Source: Trissonchulus latispiculum
Taxonomy: Eukaryota > Nematoda > Enoplea > Enoplida > Ironidae
Length of the DNA: 64,000 nt
Assembly (NCBI GenBank): GCA_030248195.1
Contig: JASAND010010780.1
Coordinates: 1-64,000 of the forward strand
Reading direction: 5' to 3'
The position numbers and the translations under genes were made by a program. This document shows, piece by piece, positions 10,718 through 21,370 of the stretch; position 1 is the stretch's first letter; each line of letters opens with the position of its first letter. Under the pieces are notes generated by a model, which was given only the letters and a program-made list of their open reading frames with translations, did not search any database and was not told where the DNA came from.

Positions 10718-10873
10718 GCTTCGAGCTTTAGAACGCAAACATAGCGCACGAAATTCTTTGAAGTGATGGGTCTAATTTGCGGGGGGGGTGGGCCGTTTGC
10801 GTGCAGAGCATAGTTTTTGCTCTGATAACGTAGAGTGTGCCTAGTGGCATACTCTTATATTATGTACTCTTGA
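10718..10873. mobile_element. Half copy of a foldback MITE family
   Basis: From the block around CGAGCTTTAGAACGCAAAC to TATTATGTACTCTTG it matches the right half of the foldback MITE at 29637-29971 (shared TTTGAAGTGATGGGTCTAAT, a G-run, then GTGCAGAGCAT). The left half is missing. Confidence 0.6.
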
Positions 10874-10993
10874 TATAAGCAAAACAATTAATTTAAAGTT
10901 GAATGAAATTAAGTCTAAATTTAATGTTGAACAATGCATATGTACAAGGCCAAAAGAATTCTGCTTGTTTAAAATCTAGCATTTATATTTTAG

Positions 10994-11130
10994 CTAATAT
11001 TGTCGTGCATACAACGTGTCCTTTGGATCACAGTTGAACCTCAAATTTCACAGGCTGAGCTAGCAAATGGTTTCAGGCAAAATCAGTGGTATAGATGTTT
11101 GCACAGCTGGAATAGTCGAAGGCAGAGAAC
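10994..11130 (+). pseudogene. Decayed exon of the C2H2 gene family
   Basis: After a TATTTTAG acceptor, the sequence aligns with exon 2 of the zinc-finger family at 18748 and 33132: the CAGGCTGAGC and GGTATAGATGTTTGCACA blocks match. The second finger Cys is changed and a stop follows, so it is a relic. Confidence 0.5.
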
Positions 11131-11303
11131 ATTCTGGTCGTGGTGACCCGATGGTATGGCGGGATTCAGTTGGATCAAGATCGATTTCGTCCTATCTTGA
11201 ATGTATCACGAATCTTCCTGCAGCCTCAGCGCTACATCAAGGAGAAGGCTCCGAAATTTGCCAAAGAATGCAACGGTTGTGTACAACAGATATATATCCG
11301 TAG

Positions 11304-12484
11304 TGTCTGAGTATTTATAATTGTACGTAATTTATTATTTCTTCCAAGAGTATATAATGCCCCTTCCAAGAGTATATAAGTATATAAGTCCAAAATCTAG
11401 GTTTTCGTGAAATCCCCAATTTTCAGTGTTTCGGCTGTAACTTTTTTGTATGCATGTTCGGAAAATGCCCCAAGAAGGATAGTTGTTTAGCTCGACGTGC
11501 TCTTTCATATCGACAACTTTTGGGGAATTTTTTCAAAATCCGGAATTTTCCGGGGCGAATGTCTCGATATCCGCAAATTTTCCCGAAATTTCGATATTAG
11601 TTTCGAAATTGCCATTTTTTAAATTCGGGGAGTCGCGTTCCCGGAATCAGGGATGTATCGGACAGTCCAACTATCTGACTGAGTCACTGCTTAATCCAAA
11701 ACCAGATCCCAAATTCGTGTCAGTGTCCTCGAAAACCTTTATATACAACATTTCAGGGAAATCGGAAATAAAACATTTCTCTTTCCCCTTTGCTCTTGTT
11801 TGTTTCCACTTCCCTTTATTGTTTACTTATTGCTTATTGCATATCGAAATTTCAAATATTAACTAAATTCGTTATGGTTTGCATTAGTTAAGTTGTAGGC
11901 TGCACTTTACGTTTGTAGAATTAGTCTTAGTATTGCTGTTTATTTTTAGATCTTAAAGGTATCGTCGATTACTCAATTTTTTAAAATCAGAGCCTTCGAA
12001 AATGACACAGAAAAAGAAACTTTAATATTACATCTTCAAACACCTTACTGCTTCTTATCATTAAAGTTAGCTGAGTTCAAGCTTTCTGCAATACAATTTA
12101 ATGAAAATAAGCATACTATTAAATAAAATTTATCTGTGTTACAGAAACCGCATTCAACAATAATTCAAATGGATGGAGTTTTTGTTCAAATTTCTATCTT
12201 TTGCCTCATTTGCAGGATCGGCGATCCGTAAAAATCATGCCGATCCGATCCGAAAATTTGTCGATCCGATCCGAACCGCCGATCTCATCTAGATCACTTT
12301 ATTGAATTTTTTGCAGATTCGTGTTTTAAAATTCTACTCAAGTTTAAAGTAGACTTTTTACTTTTGGAATTTTCGTGACACTACATTATAACATTTCATG
12401 ACGATATATTATAACGTTTTTATGCTTTGAGGATAGAATGTTATGGGTCTGTCAATTTAAAAGTGGCAGCAAAATGGACGCAAT
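11304..12484. other. No gene recognised; short GATCCGATCC repeat near 12210-12300
   Basis: The stretch has AT-rich sequence and a small block with several GATCCGATCC-type repeats at 12215-12290, possibly the core of a small MITE. The ORF at 11483-11866 has no recognisable motif. Confidence 0.4.
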
Positions 12485-12488
12485 TTAA

Positions 12489-13184
12489 GGCGGGGGGTCG
12501 CTTTTTTGGGCGATTTTTCGACCTTCTCCGATTCTGCTCATTTCTACATATTTTGTACTCCCAATGGGTCCGCGAAACAAGACAGGTGCGTTTTGCGTGA
12601 TATTGCTTCTATCGTTCTGTAGAGTCCTTCAAAGGTGACTCCGACATGTAAACATAGGAAAATGAAAAAGTTAAGGTAAAAAAGTTTGTGTCCAAAAATT
12701 TTTTCGCTGTGTAAGAGACTCAGCTCTGAAATTTTGCACGCTTGTTAAGGACATAATGTAGAGTGCAGCGAGTTACTTTGGTGCAATTCTGTTGGGAATT
12801 ACAATTTTGGCAAATTCTTAAAGTCAGAATTTGTGAAAATTCCGAGTTTGGCTATTTGCCAAAATTCTAATTCTCAACAGAATTGCACCAAAGTAACTCG
12901 CTGCACTCTACATTATGTCCTTAACTAGTGTGCAAAATTTCAGAGCTGAGTCTCTTACACAGCGAAAAAATTTTTGGACACAAACTTTTTTACCTTAACT
13001 TTTTCATTTTCCTATGTTTAACACATGTCAGAGTCACCTTTGAAGGACTCTACAGAACGATAGAAGCAACATCACGCAAAACGCACTTGTCTTGTTTCGC
13101 GGACCCATTGGGAGTACAAAATATGTAAAAATGAGCAGAGTCGGAGAAGGTAGAAAAATCGCCCAAAAAAGCGACCCCCCCCCC
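12489..13184. mobile_element. Foldback MITE with TTAA target site (Kolobok/piggyBac-like)
   Basis: Two arms of roughly 330 bp are inverted copies of each other (left from 12489, right ending 13184), about 95% identical by eye, with a loop near 12820-12850. Both ends carry G- or C-runs followed by TCGCTTTTTTGGGCGATTTT. TTAA flanks both ends (12485-12488 and 13185-13188). TTAA duplications are typical of piggyBac and Kolobok; the choice between them is open. Diverged partial copies sit in the palindrome arms near 39780-39958 and 57945-58110. Confidence 0.75.
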
Positions 13185-13188
13185 TTAA

Positions 13189-14215
13189 TTCAGCTCAATT
13201 GTGTGAAGGCTGCTTCTTTTAAAAACCGCACTTTATTGAAAACAATAAAATTATTTCTCATTAAAAGTTTCCAGTTGACCATGCTCATTTTTTTAAAAAT
13301 AGCAGCTCTTGGAAATACGACTAAATTTTTTATTAGATTTCGCTTTAGGGCGCCTCTGTTAAAACCAATTTTAAGTAGAAATTCATGTTAAATTCATTGA
13401 AACTGCGAATTCTGTATGAAAAATGCTTCCTTGATTTTGTACAACTGCGATTTCTCATTAGAAATTTCCAGGGCCTCAATGAGTATGCTTAATTTAATGG
13501 CCAACATCTTTGCAATTTAACGCAGCTGCTGCTATAAACTTAAGGCAAAGCTTAGGACTGTAATTTGATATGCCTAATTAAATGACAGATGTCGAATTTA
13601 AAAGCGCAAAAGAGACAACTGCAAGCGTATATTTTGTGGGGAGTGGGTCGGGTAAATTAAAGACATAATTATTTGGGACTTAGTTTACTTAATACTAAAA
13701 CATACATTTTTAAAACTGCTCGTAAGCCGTTTAGTTGAATAAGCTAAGGTACGTTTCAATATCACTTATTGCACCGAATTATTGCACTGAATATTGCACT
13801 TATAGCTTTAAATGCTTATCTGTGTGGTTATGTTCCCATTATTATCTCATGCGCTATTGATACAAAGCTTTCAACTTGCTTGCCTCTTGCTGCTAAATGT
13901 AGTCACCTGCAAGGTTAAGCTTTTTCTAATAGTTTATTGAGAAGTAGCAAACTGAATCATGCAGCTTTTAAACAGCGAACCTTTTCTAATTAAAAACCCG
14001 AAGCATAGCTTTTGCGTTTAATGAGAAAAGCCTGCTAGTTTAATCAACAGTGAATAGCACATGTTATTTCTAGTAAGTATTATTTTTAATTTTGTTCCAA
14101 GCAATTGCATTACTATGATTTCATTTCATTTCAGACTCGCTCTCTCTCTAGTATAGTAGAGTTAAACCTAACTCTTTTAACTTGTTGAATCTAGTCAAGC
14201 TTAATATAGGTCCAT
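13189..14215. other. No gene recognised
   Basis: AT-rich sequence without a supported feature. Confidence 0.4.
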
Positions 14216-17200
14216 TTGAGACCAGCAAACGTCGCTCTGTTTCGGCACCGCTGTATCAGAAGCGCCATTCGCATGCTGGCGCCCTGCGTCAGTCTTCAGT
14301 GGGTGTCACGGCAGCCAGAAAGCGACTTACTGTGGTTGTCCTGGCTGAATCGTCGGGCTGAGAATTATTCCCTGCGACGCGGACATCAAGTACATGAATG
14401 TCGCCTGGAATGTGCTGCAAAGGAGCGGAGATTTGTATGTGTAAAGTTTGAGCTGATTCATGTTTTCTGGCTTAGTTTTGAATACCCCATTGACGCCTCC
14501 CCCGTGAAGCTTCGCCACCATAAAAATCGCCTAAAATAAGCCAGGTTCAATGCATTTAGATTTTTAACTGACGTAATCTGTGTTTTTTAAAGAAACAGTG
14601 TCATTTTTAAAAAATTATTCCGACACGGCCACGCGGTTTTGCATGTGCATCGAACGAAAATGACAATGAAATTTCTGCATACTCGAGGTTTTCGCCATAA
14701 AAATTATAACTACATATTTTGGAAAGAAGAGAAGCAGATCTTGAAAAATTATCCTATCGTCAATGGTAGAAAACCAAGCAAAGCGTGACAGGGATGGAAA
14801 GAAAAGCAATGAATAAACTTGCTAAAACAAAACTTCCTGATAAACCACTTTCTTATATCCTCGTGTCAATGGAGGTATGACATCCTGTATTTTAAACTTA
14901 CTTTGGCCATAGAATCGAAAATGATACTATTATCTGTTACCAGTTACCTAAAAGACTTAGACGCGGAAGTTAAACGCATTATGAAGACCGAAGAAAACCA
15001 AAAAGCTTGAGCCACTGAGCGATCTCGCTCAAAAACATAAGTGGTAAGTCTTGCTTTATTGTCAAGTATTTTCATCTGAAAGCTGAGATTTCGTGTAAAC
15101 ATAGGTAGTGAGAAAATTTGTCATTTTCGTACGTGCCAAAAGATTCATGAATCTGGACAGTTACTATATTAAATTATTGCCAAAATGTGAAACTGCGGTA
15201 TCTTGAATCAGAATTTCAATTTAGGCCTTTGAAGTTTCTAAATTAATGTATGAATATCTAAAATTTGACCCAATTTTTAAATATCTTCAAATTTTATTTA
15301 TTCAAAAATTAATATAAAAGTTTTAAAAACCTTCTAATTCTAACTAATTCTAATAAATTCTAATTCTGACTTCTCATTCCAACAAATCACTGTTCTTCTA
15401 TTGGCTTTTCAAATGTTACAACTGATGCTAGCTCTGTCCACTTTCGAGATTTTTTGTCACCACTCCGCAAAAGTGGAACATTTCAGTTTCCCATGATATC
15501 TTCAGTGATATCTTCAGTTTGAGGTGAGAATATCCGAGAACCGAAAAACTTACGACTTTAAATTTAAAAACTCAGTAATATATAATGTTTTGACTATAAC
15601 ATTTGTACAAATCAGCCAGATTAAAGAAAGTAGAAACATCAAAAATTGATCGTCCAATGCAATTCGATGCACTGATCCATGTCAGTGGAATGGCGAAAAC
15701 CGATATAAACAATATTCTAAATTCTAGTTTATTTACGCTCGAAACCTTGAATTTAGAACTAATTTCATTAAAATTTAAGTTGAACAATGTATAAAGGTTA
15801 ACTGGCTCTGAGCTGGCAATGAAGAACTCTGATATTTTATTTCTAGCATGTATATTTTAGCTATTGTTAGGCATGCAACATGCCATTTGAATCTCAGTTG
15901 AACCTCGAATTTCACAGGCTGAGCCAGCACGCGGTTCTTGCTGAGGTTTAGATGGCATAGATGTTTATCAACATCAACAATTCAGGACTGTTTACACATC
16001 AACAATTCAGGACAACTACAATGAAAACCCTGATGACGGCCTAATGGATGACTCAACGATACTACTGTTGAGTGAGCAAATGATAAAACCATTATCGGAT
16101 TCGGAAATTGGAATTTCGGAAACCGTGAACCCGGAACCCGGAAATTCGGGAAGCCGTGGAAAGAAAAAGTTTCCAGCAAAGGTCGCTCTATTTCGGCACC
16201 GCTGTATCAGCAGCGTCATTCGCATGCTGGCGCCCTGCGTCAGTCTCCAGTGGGTGTCACGGCAGCCCGAAAGCGACGTACTGTGGCTGTCCTGGCTGAA
16301 TCGTCGGGCTGAGAATTATTCCCTGCGACGCGGACATCAAGTACATGAATGTCGCCTGGAATGTGCTGCAAAGGAGCGGCATAGGCTAAGAAAAGTTAGT
16401 TACTACTTCCTAAAATTTTGGTATTTTTGTGAATTGATTTGTATGTGTAAATTTTGAGCTGATTTATGTTTTCAGGCTCAGTATTGAGTACCCCATTGAC
16501 GCCTCCCCCATGAAGCTTTCCCACCATGAAAAATCGCCTAAAATAAGCCAGGTTCAATGCATTTATGTTTTTAACTGACGTAAGCTGTGTGTTTTTCAAA
16601 GAAACCGTGTCATTTTTAAAAAATATTCCGGCACGGCCGCGCGATTTTTGCGTGTGTATCGAACGAAGATGACAGTGAAATTTCTACATACTCGAGGTTT
16701 TCCCCATAAAAATTATAACTACATATTTTGGAAAGAAGAGAAGCAGATCTTGAAAAATTATCCTATCATCAATGGTAGAAAACCAAGCAAAGCGTGACAG
16801 GGATGGAAAGAATAGCAATGAATAAACTTGCTAAAACAAAACTTCCTGATAAACCACTTTCTTATATCCTCATGTTAATGGAGGTATGAGATCCTGTATT
16901 TTAAACTTACTTTGGCCATAGTATCGAACATGATACTATTATTTGTTACCAGTTACCTAAAAGACTTAGACGCGGAAGTTAAACGCATTATGAAGACCGC
17001 AGAAAACCAAAAAGCTTGAGCCACTGAGCGATCTCGCTAAAAAAGATAAGTGGTAAGTCTTGCTTTATTGTCTTGCTTTATTCAGAATACTGGAATTTTA
17101 TGTCTGATCATGAACAATAATGAAATCATTCAGTTCGTGTTAGCCTTTGAAATTGTCTTATCATAAATGGTAAACTAGCAAGCAAAACGTGACTGGGATC

Positions 17201-18240
17201 GAAAGAAAAGCAATGAATAAACTTGCTAAAACAAAACTCCCTGATAAACCACTTTCTTATATCCTCATGTCAATGGAGGTATGAGATCCCGTATTTTAAA
17301 CTTACTTTGGCCATAGAATCGAAAATGATACTATTATCTGTTACCAGTTACCTAAAATACTTAGACGCGGAAGTTAAACGCATTATAAAACGAAAAAGCT
17401 TGAGCCACTGAGCGATCTCGCTCAAAAAGTTAAGTGGTAAGTCTTGCTTTATTGTCGAGTATTTTCATCTGAAGGTTGAGATTTCGTGTAAACATAGGTA
17501 GTGAGAAAATTTGTCATTTTTCGTATGTGCCAAAAGATTCATGAATCTGGACAGTTACTATATTAAATTAGTGCCAAAATATTAAATTGCAGTATATTGA
17601 ATTAAAATTTCAATTTAGGCCTGTGAAGTTTTTAAATTTTAATCTATGAATATCAAAAATTTGAAAATCAAAATCAAAAAATTAAATTTTATTTATTCAA
17701 AAATTAATATAAAAGTTTTAAAAGCCTTCTAATTCTAACTAATTCTAACTAATTCGAATTCCGACTTCTCATTCCAACAAATCACAGTTCTTCTATAGGC
17801 TTTTCAAATGTTAACAACTGATGCTAGCTCTGCCCAGTTTCGAGATTTTTTGTCACTAGTCCGCAAAAGCGGGACATCTTAGTTTCCCATATTTAACAAG
17901 TGATATCTTCAGTTTGAGGTGAGAATACCCGAGAACTGAAAGTCTTACGACTTTAATTTTAAAAACTCAGTAAAATATATTTAGACAATAACATTTGTAC
18001 AAATCAGCAAGATTGGAGAAAGTAGAAAAATCAAAAATAGATCGCCAATGCAATTCGATATAGTGATTCATGTCAGTGGAATGGCGAAAACAGATATAAA
18101 CAATATTCTAAATTCAAGTTTATTTATGCTCGCAACCTTAAATCTAAAAATAATTTCATTAAAATTTAAGTTGAACAATGTACAAAGGTTAACTGGTGTT
18201 GAACTGGCAATAAAGAACTCTGATTATTTTATTTCTACCG
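14216..18240 (+). repeat. Three diverged copies of a 1-2 kb module
   Basis: Module copies: ~14216-15860, ~16180-17060 and ~17140-18240. The first two share a ~180-bp open segment (ALFRHRC..., ending HECRLECAAKER) at 14216 and 16170. All three share the block around AATAAACTTGCTAAAACAAA at ~14812, ~16818 and ~17215 and the block GACGCGGAAGTTAAACGCAT. A further diverged copy lies in both palindrome arms near 44500-44720 and 53180-53370. The open segments drift at all codon positions between copies, so coding function is doubtful. Each of the first and third copies leads into a decayed zinc-finger exon. Confidence 0.65.
15861..16090 (+). pseudogene. Decayed exon 2 of the C2H2 gene family
   Basis: It begins after TATTTTAG and matches the exon at 18748 (CACAGGCTGAGCCAGCAC, GATGGCATAGATGT, ATGACTCAACGATACTACTG). 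The second finger Cys is lost and the frame is broken several times. It runs into the duplicated module at 16170. Confidence 0.55.
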
Positions 18241-18252
18241 TGTATATTTTAG

Positions 18253-18610
18253 CTATTGTTAGGCATGCAACATGTCATTTGAATCTCCGTTGTACCTCAA
18301 ATTTCACAGGCTGAGCCAGCACACGTTCCTTGCTGAGGCTTCAGGCCATGTAAATGACATAGATGTTTACACATCAACAATTCAGGACATCTATAATGAA
18401 AAACCCTGATGACGGCCATATGGATTTTTCAACGATACTACTGTTGAGTGAGCAAATGATTAAAACCAGAGGAGATGGGATCAGTGAATAAACTGTTGCT
18501 AGTCATGCCAGATCTTTGGTAGACATTTGCGACGCTAATGGCGCGAATGCGCCAGTTGGCCATGTGGCCTTGTTGATATACCATAAGGAAAATATTACTC
18601 TCAATACTTA
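18253..18610 (+). pseudogene. Chimeric decayed exon 2 of the C2H2 gene family
   Basis: The first half resembles the diverged relic at 15861. The second half (from about TCAGTGAATAAACTGTTGC at 18480) is close to the younger copies at 33132, including GGCGCGAATGCGCCAGTTGG. A TGA/TAA in GTGAATAAACTG breaks the frame, as does TTAACAAT at 18608. This suggests gene conversion or unequal crossing-over between old and young paralogues. Confidence 0.55.
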
Positions 18611-18747
18611 ACAATAATTTGATTAAAATTTCTGTTGTACATTTGACAAGACCCGCACTTGTGTACAGGTTTATTTTAGTTTCAGTGATTATGTATATGA
18701 CAGAAACAATGGTGCTTGTTTGATTTCCTGAACTTATTTTATTTTAG

Positions 18748-19379
18748 CCATTGTTATGTATGCAACACGAGTTTTGAGTCACCGTTACATATGAAAATCC
18801 ACAAACTGAGCCAGCATTCAGTCCTTGCCGACGTTTCTGGTGAAATCGACGGAATAAATGTTGGCACAAAAACAATTCTAGATCTCTTTAACGAAAACCC
18901 TGAAGATTGTCTCATGGACTATTCAATTATTCAACAGTTGAGCAACCAAATGATCCATACCAGAGGGGATGTAGTGTCTGAGATCAGTGAAGAAACTGTT
19001 GCTAGTCGTGCCAGGTCTTTGGTAGACATTTGGGACGCTAATGGCGGGAATGCGCCAGGTGGCCATGTGGCCTTGTTGATATACCATAAGGAAAATATCA
19101 CTCTCAATACTTACATGATTCGGACAGTGATCAATCATTGGTCTTGCGTAAGCCGAACTCGAGAATTAACATGATCCAGGAAGCCCTGAATACAATGATT
19201 AATGTATCTATTGTCTAATTCTACAACAGTCGGCCCCAGCCTGTGGAACCTACTGCATATGCAAGTTTTATCAGTTTCTGTCAACTGGCATATTGAGCCA
19301 CTACTTCAATAGTATTGAAGCAATTCAGTTTATTCGGGCCTATGGAAGAACAATAATCGAAAAAACGTTGGTCAACTAA
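18748..19379 (+). CDS. C2H2 zinc-finger family gene, copy 1 (exons 2 and 3)
   Basis: Exon 2 is 18748-19147 (after TATTTTAG; donor TGC|GTAAGC). Exon 3 is 19230-19379 (after TTCTACAACAG; stop TAA at 19377). Both are open and the joint is phase 0. Exon 2 starts in phase 2 with a C2H2 finger (CYVC ... HKLSQH: C-x2-C-x12-H-x4-H), followed by a ~110-residue domain with DLFNENPEDCLMDYS, ASRARSLVDI and HVALLIYHKENITLNTYMI. Exon 3 has a Cys-rich ACGTYCICKFYQFLS and IRAYGRTIIE. No exon 1 equivalent is seen upstream, so this copy may be 5'-truncated. I do not recognise the domain after the finger. Of the paralogues here, this is the only one with an undamaged exon 3 joined to a complete exon 2. Confidence 0.55.
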
Positions 19380-19589
19380 GATAGGTATATAGTTCAATAC
19401 TCTCGCTGCCACGTGGTTTCTGGAGATCCACTCCAGCATCCAAGTCCAAACAAGGGCGATGGCGTGCTCTTAATTACTAACTGACTGCCAAGTAGTAGTG
19501 AAGGGATTAGGCGTATTGTGGGCGGAGCACGGTTACGCAATGCCAAGAAGAGAGGCCCGTAGTGGCTTTTCTTCTTAATAATAGCAATA

Positions 19590-19880
19590 GTACATAATAA
19601 CTAAGAGTGTGACAAGCGTCAAGTTCTTAGTTATTAGGCTTGGGGACATGATATGCACGATAACGGCTGACCCTCCCCACAAACTAGACCCATCATTTCA
19701 AAGAATTTCGTACGCTATGCCTACGTTATAAAGCTCGAAAACACAACTACTCAGTTGGCCCAATGTGCGTATGTTGCGAGCTTCTGCACACAAGCATAGC
19801 GTGCGAATTTCTTTGAAGTGATGGGTCTAATTTGGGGGGGGGTCAGCCGTTGTCGTGCAGATCATGTCCACAAGCCTAAT
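19590..19880. mobile_element. Foldback MITE, unit A, left part (split by a Gypsy insertion)
   Basis: It starts GTACATAATAACTAAGAG and matches the intact copy at 29637-29971 nearly base for base up to CACAAGCCTAAT. The MITE resumes at 23685 and ends at 23732. The split is the insertion site of the retroelement at 19881-23684. Confidence 0.8.
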
Positions 19881-19995
19881 TGTTATAAACAAAAGCATGA
19901 CTTAAAAACAGAAACAACTGCGGGATTTTGTCTGGGTATTTCTTTAAACCGTAATTAAATTGTTAGCAGTTAGATCCTCTGATTTGTGGAACAGA
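19881..19995 (+). repeat. Truncated left LTR of the chimeric Gypsy
   Basis: It matches the right LTR at 23559 from TGTTATAAACAAAAGCATGA to GTGGAACAGA, with about seven differences, mostly transitions. The last ~11 bases of the LTR are absent. Confidence 0.8.
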
Positions 19996-20019
19996 ACTTC
20001 ATCCCACCCTCGTCGCCAT

Positions 20020-20152
20020 TGTTAGAACCTCAGTTACAGAAATCCAAGGCTCAGAAAGAAACAACTAAATTTCATCATTACATATTCAAGATAGCAGGAT
20101 GACATCTTTTAGCATTTTTATATTTTAAACCACTGTCCTTCAGTTTATAACA
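20020..20152 (-). repeat. LTR of the reversed Gypsy fragment, with PBS-like sequence
   Basis: Read on the minus strand, a purine-rich AAGAGGGGGAAA (20153-20164) precedes TGTTATAAACTG ... GGTTCTAACA. This LTR is then followed by TGGCGACGAGG (ending near 20009), the primer-binding-type sequence that also follows the 5' LTR at 24687. So pol is followed by LTR and then by 5' internal sequence. Confidence 0.7.
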
Positions 20153-20172
20153 TTTCCCCCTCTTGAGCTTCT

Positions 20173-21370
20173 TCACAGGAAGACACGGCGTTCATAACAC
20201 CTTGTCGCTGGATTGTAACGCTCCGTTGGCAAACGCCGACGCTGAGGCCGTTCAACCGGAACGGGCTGTGGATAGTTATGGGGTTCAGGATCGGCGGCCA
20301 GCTCTTGCTGGGCTGCCGGAAAATCTGGATACGGTGCCTCGGCTGGTCGGTTCCCGATAAGCAAGAACTCATCGGGGTCGTTTACTGGAATGTTCCCGGA
20401 AGACCGACGGGACAGCTGATCTTTGTGTCGTATCCAAGTACGTCCGTCAGACAAACGAACCATGTATAAGAGTGAACCCAAGGTTTTTATAACAACCGCA
20501 GGAACCCATTTCGTTTCTTTTCCCAGGTAATTACGCGCCCAGACTGCACCAGATAGATTTCTTCCTCGATCGGCAATACTTTCAGCTTTAGCTTGCCTTC
20601 CTGGCAAAGTCAACCTGGTGCGGAGTTCTCTTCCAAACATTCGCGAAGACGGAGTGACAGCGGTTACAGAATGAGGGGTGCTTCGGTAGGAAAGGAGGAA
20701 TCTATCCAGTCTTTGAGGTATCTCGCTCGTTGACAGGTTTGATTTTCTCATAGCATTTTTGAATGTCTGCACGAACCTTTTAGTTTCTCCATTTGATGAA
20801 GGATGATAGGAAGGACTGAAAAGGGGATTTATTCCATTATGACGGCAAAATTCTTTAAACTCCAGTGACGAAAACTGTGGACCGTTGTCACTAACCAAGG
20901 TTCGGGGAATACCACGCTGAGCGATTAGACCGCGAAGGACCTGAATGGTGTTGGTAGTAGTAGCTGACTTCATTTCTATCACGTCTGGCCATTTTGAGAA
21001 GCTGTCGATCGCGATCAGCCACATTCTCCCCAAGAAAGGGCCTGCGAAATCGAGGTGAATTCGATCCCAAGATCCAGTTGGAGGAGACCATGCACCAGAT
21101 ACATCCTTGGCGGGCATGTTTTGAGTCTGCGCGCAGTTGTAGCATGATTTCCCTATCTCTTCAATGTCGTTGGATAAACCAGGCCACCACAAATGCATCC
21201 TGGCTAAAGCTTTCATTCGAGAAATTCCTTGGTGTGTGCTGTGAAGTTCACTTAGCAGGAAGGTTCTTAGCGATCTTAGCACAATCACTCTAGAATCCCA
21301 TACTATACAACAGTCGATTGACGTTAGCTCGTGACGTTTGGCAAAATATGGTTTCAAGGATTGTTGAGTC
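20173..21370 (-). pseudogene. Gypsy integrase (reversed fragment), Mag/K02A2.6-like
   Basis: Open for 394 codons from 21357. It contains an HHCC zinc domain (ELHSTHQG ... RMHLWWPG ... CYNC), an rve core with first Asp in HLDFAGPFLGRMW and second in VSDNGPQF, and a C-terminal chromatin/RNA-binding-like tail (WIRHKDQL). The third catalytic position, normally Glu in NGEAERF, is Lys (codon AAA, 20779-20781), so the enzyme would be inactive. The N-terminal part of pol is lost at the junction near 21370. Compared with the plus-strand integrase next door it is clearly a different family (about two thirds identical by eye). Confidence 0.85.
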
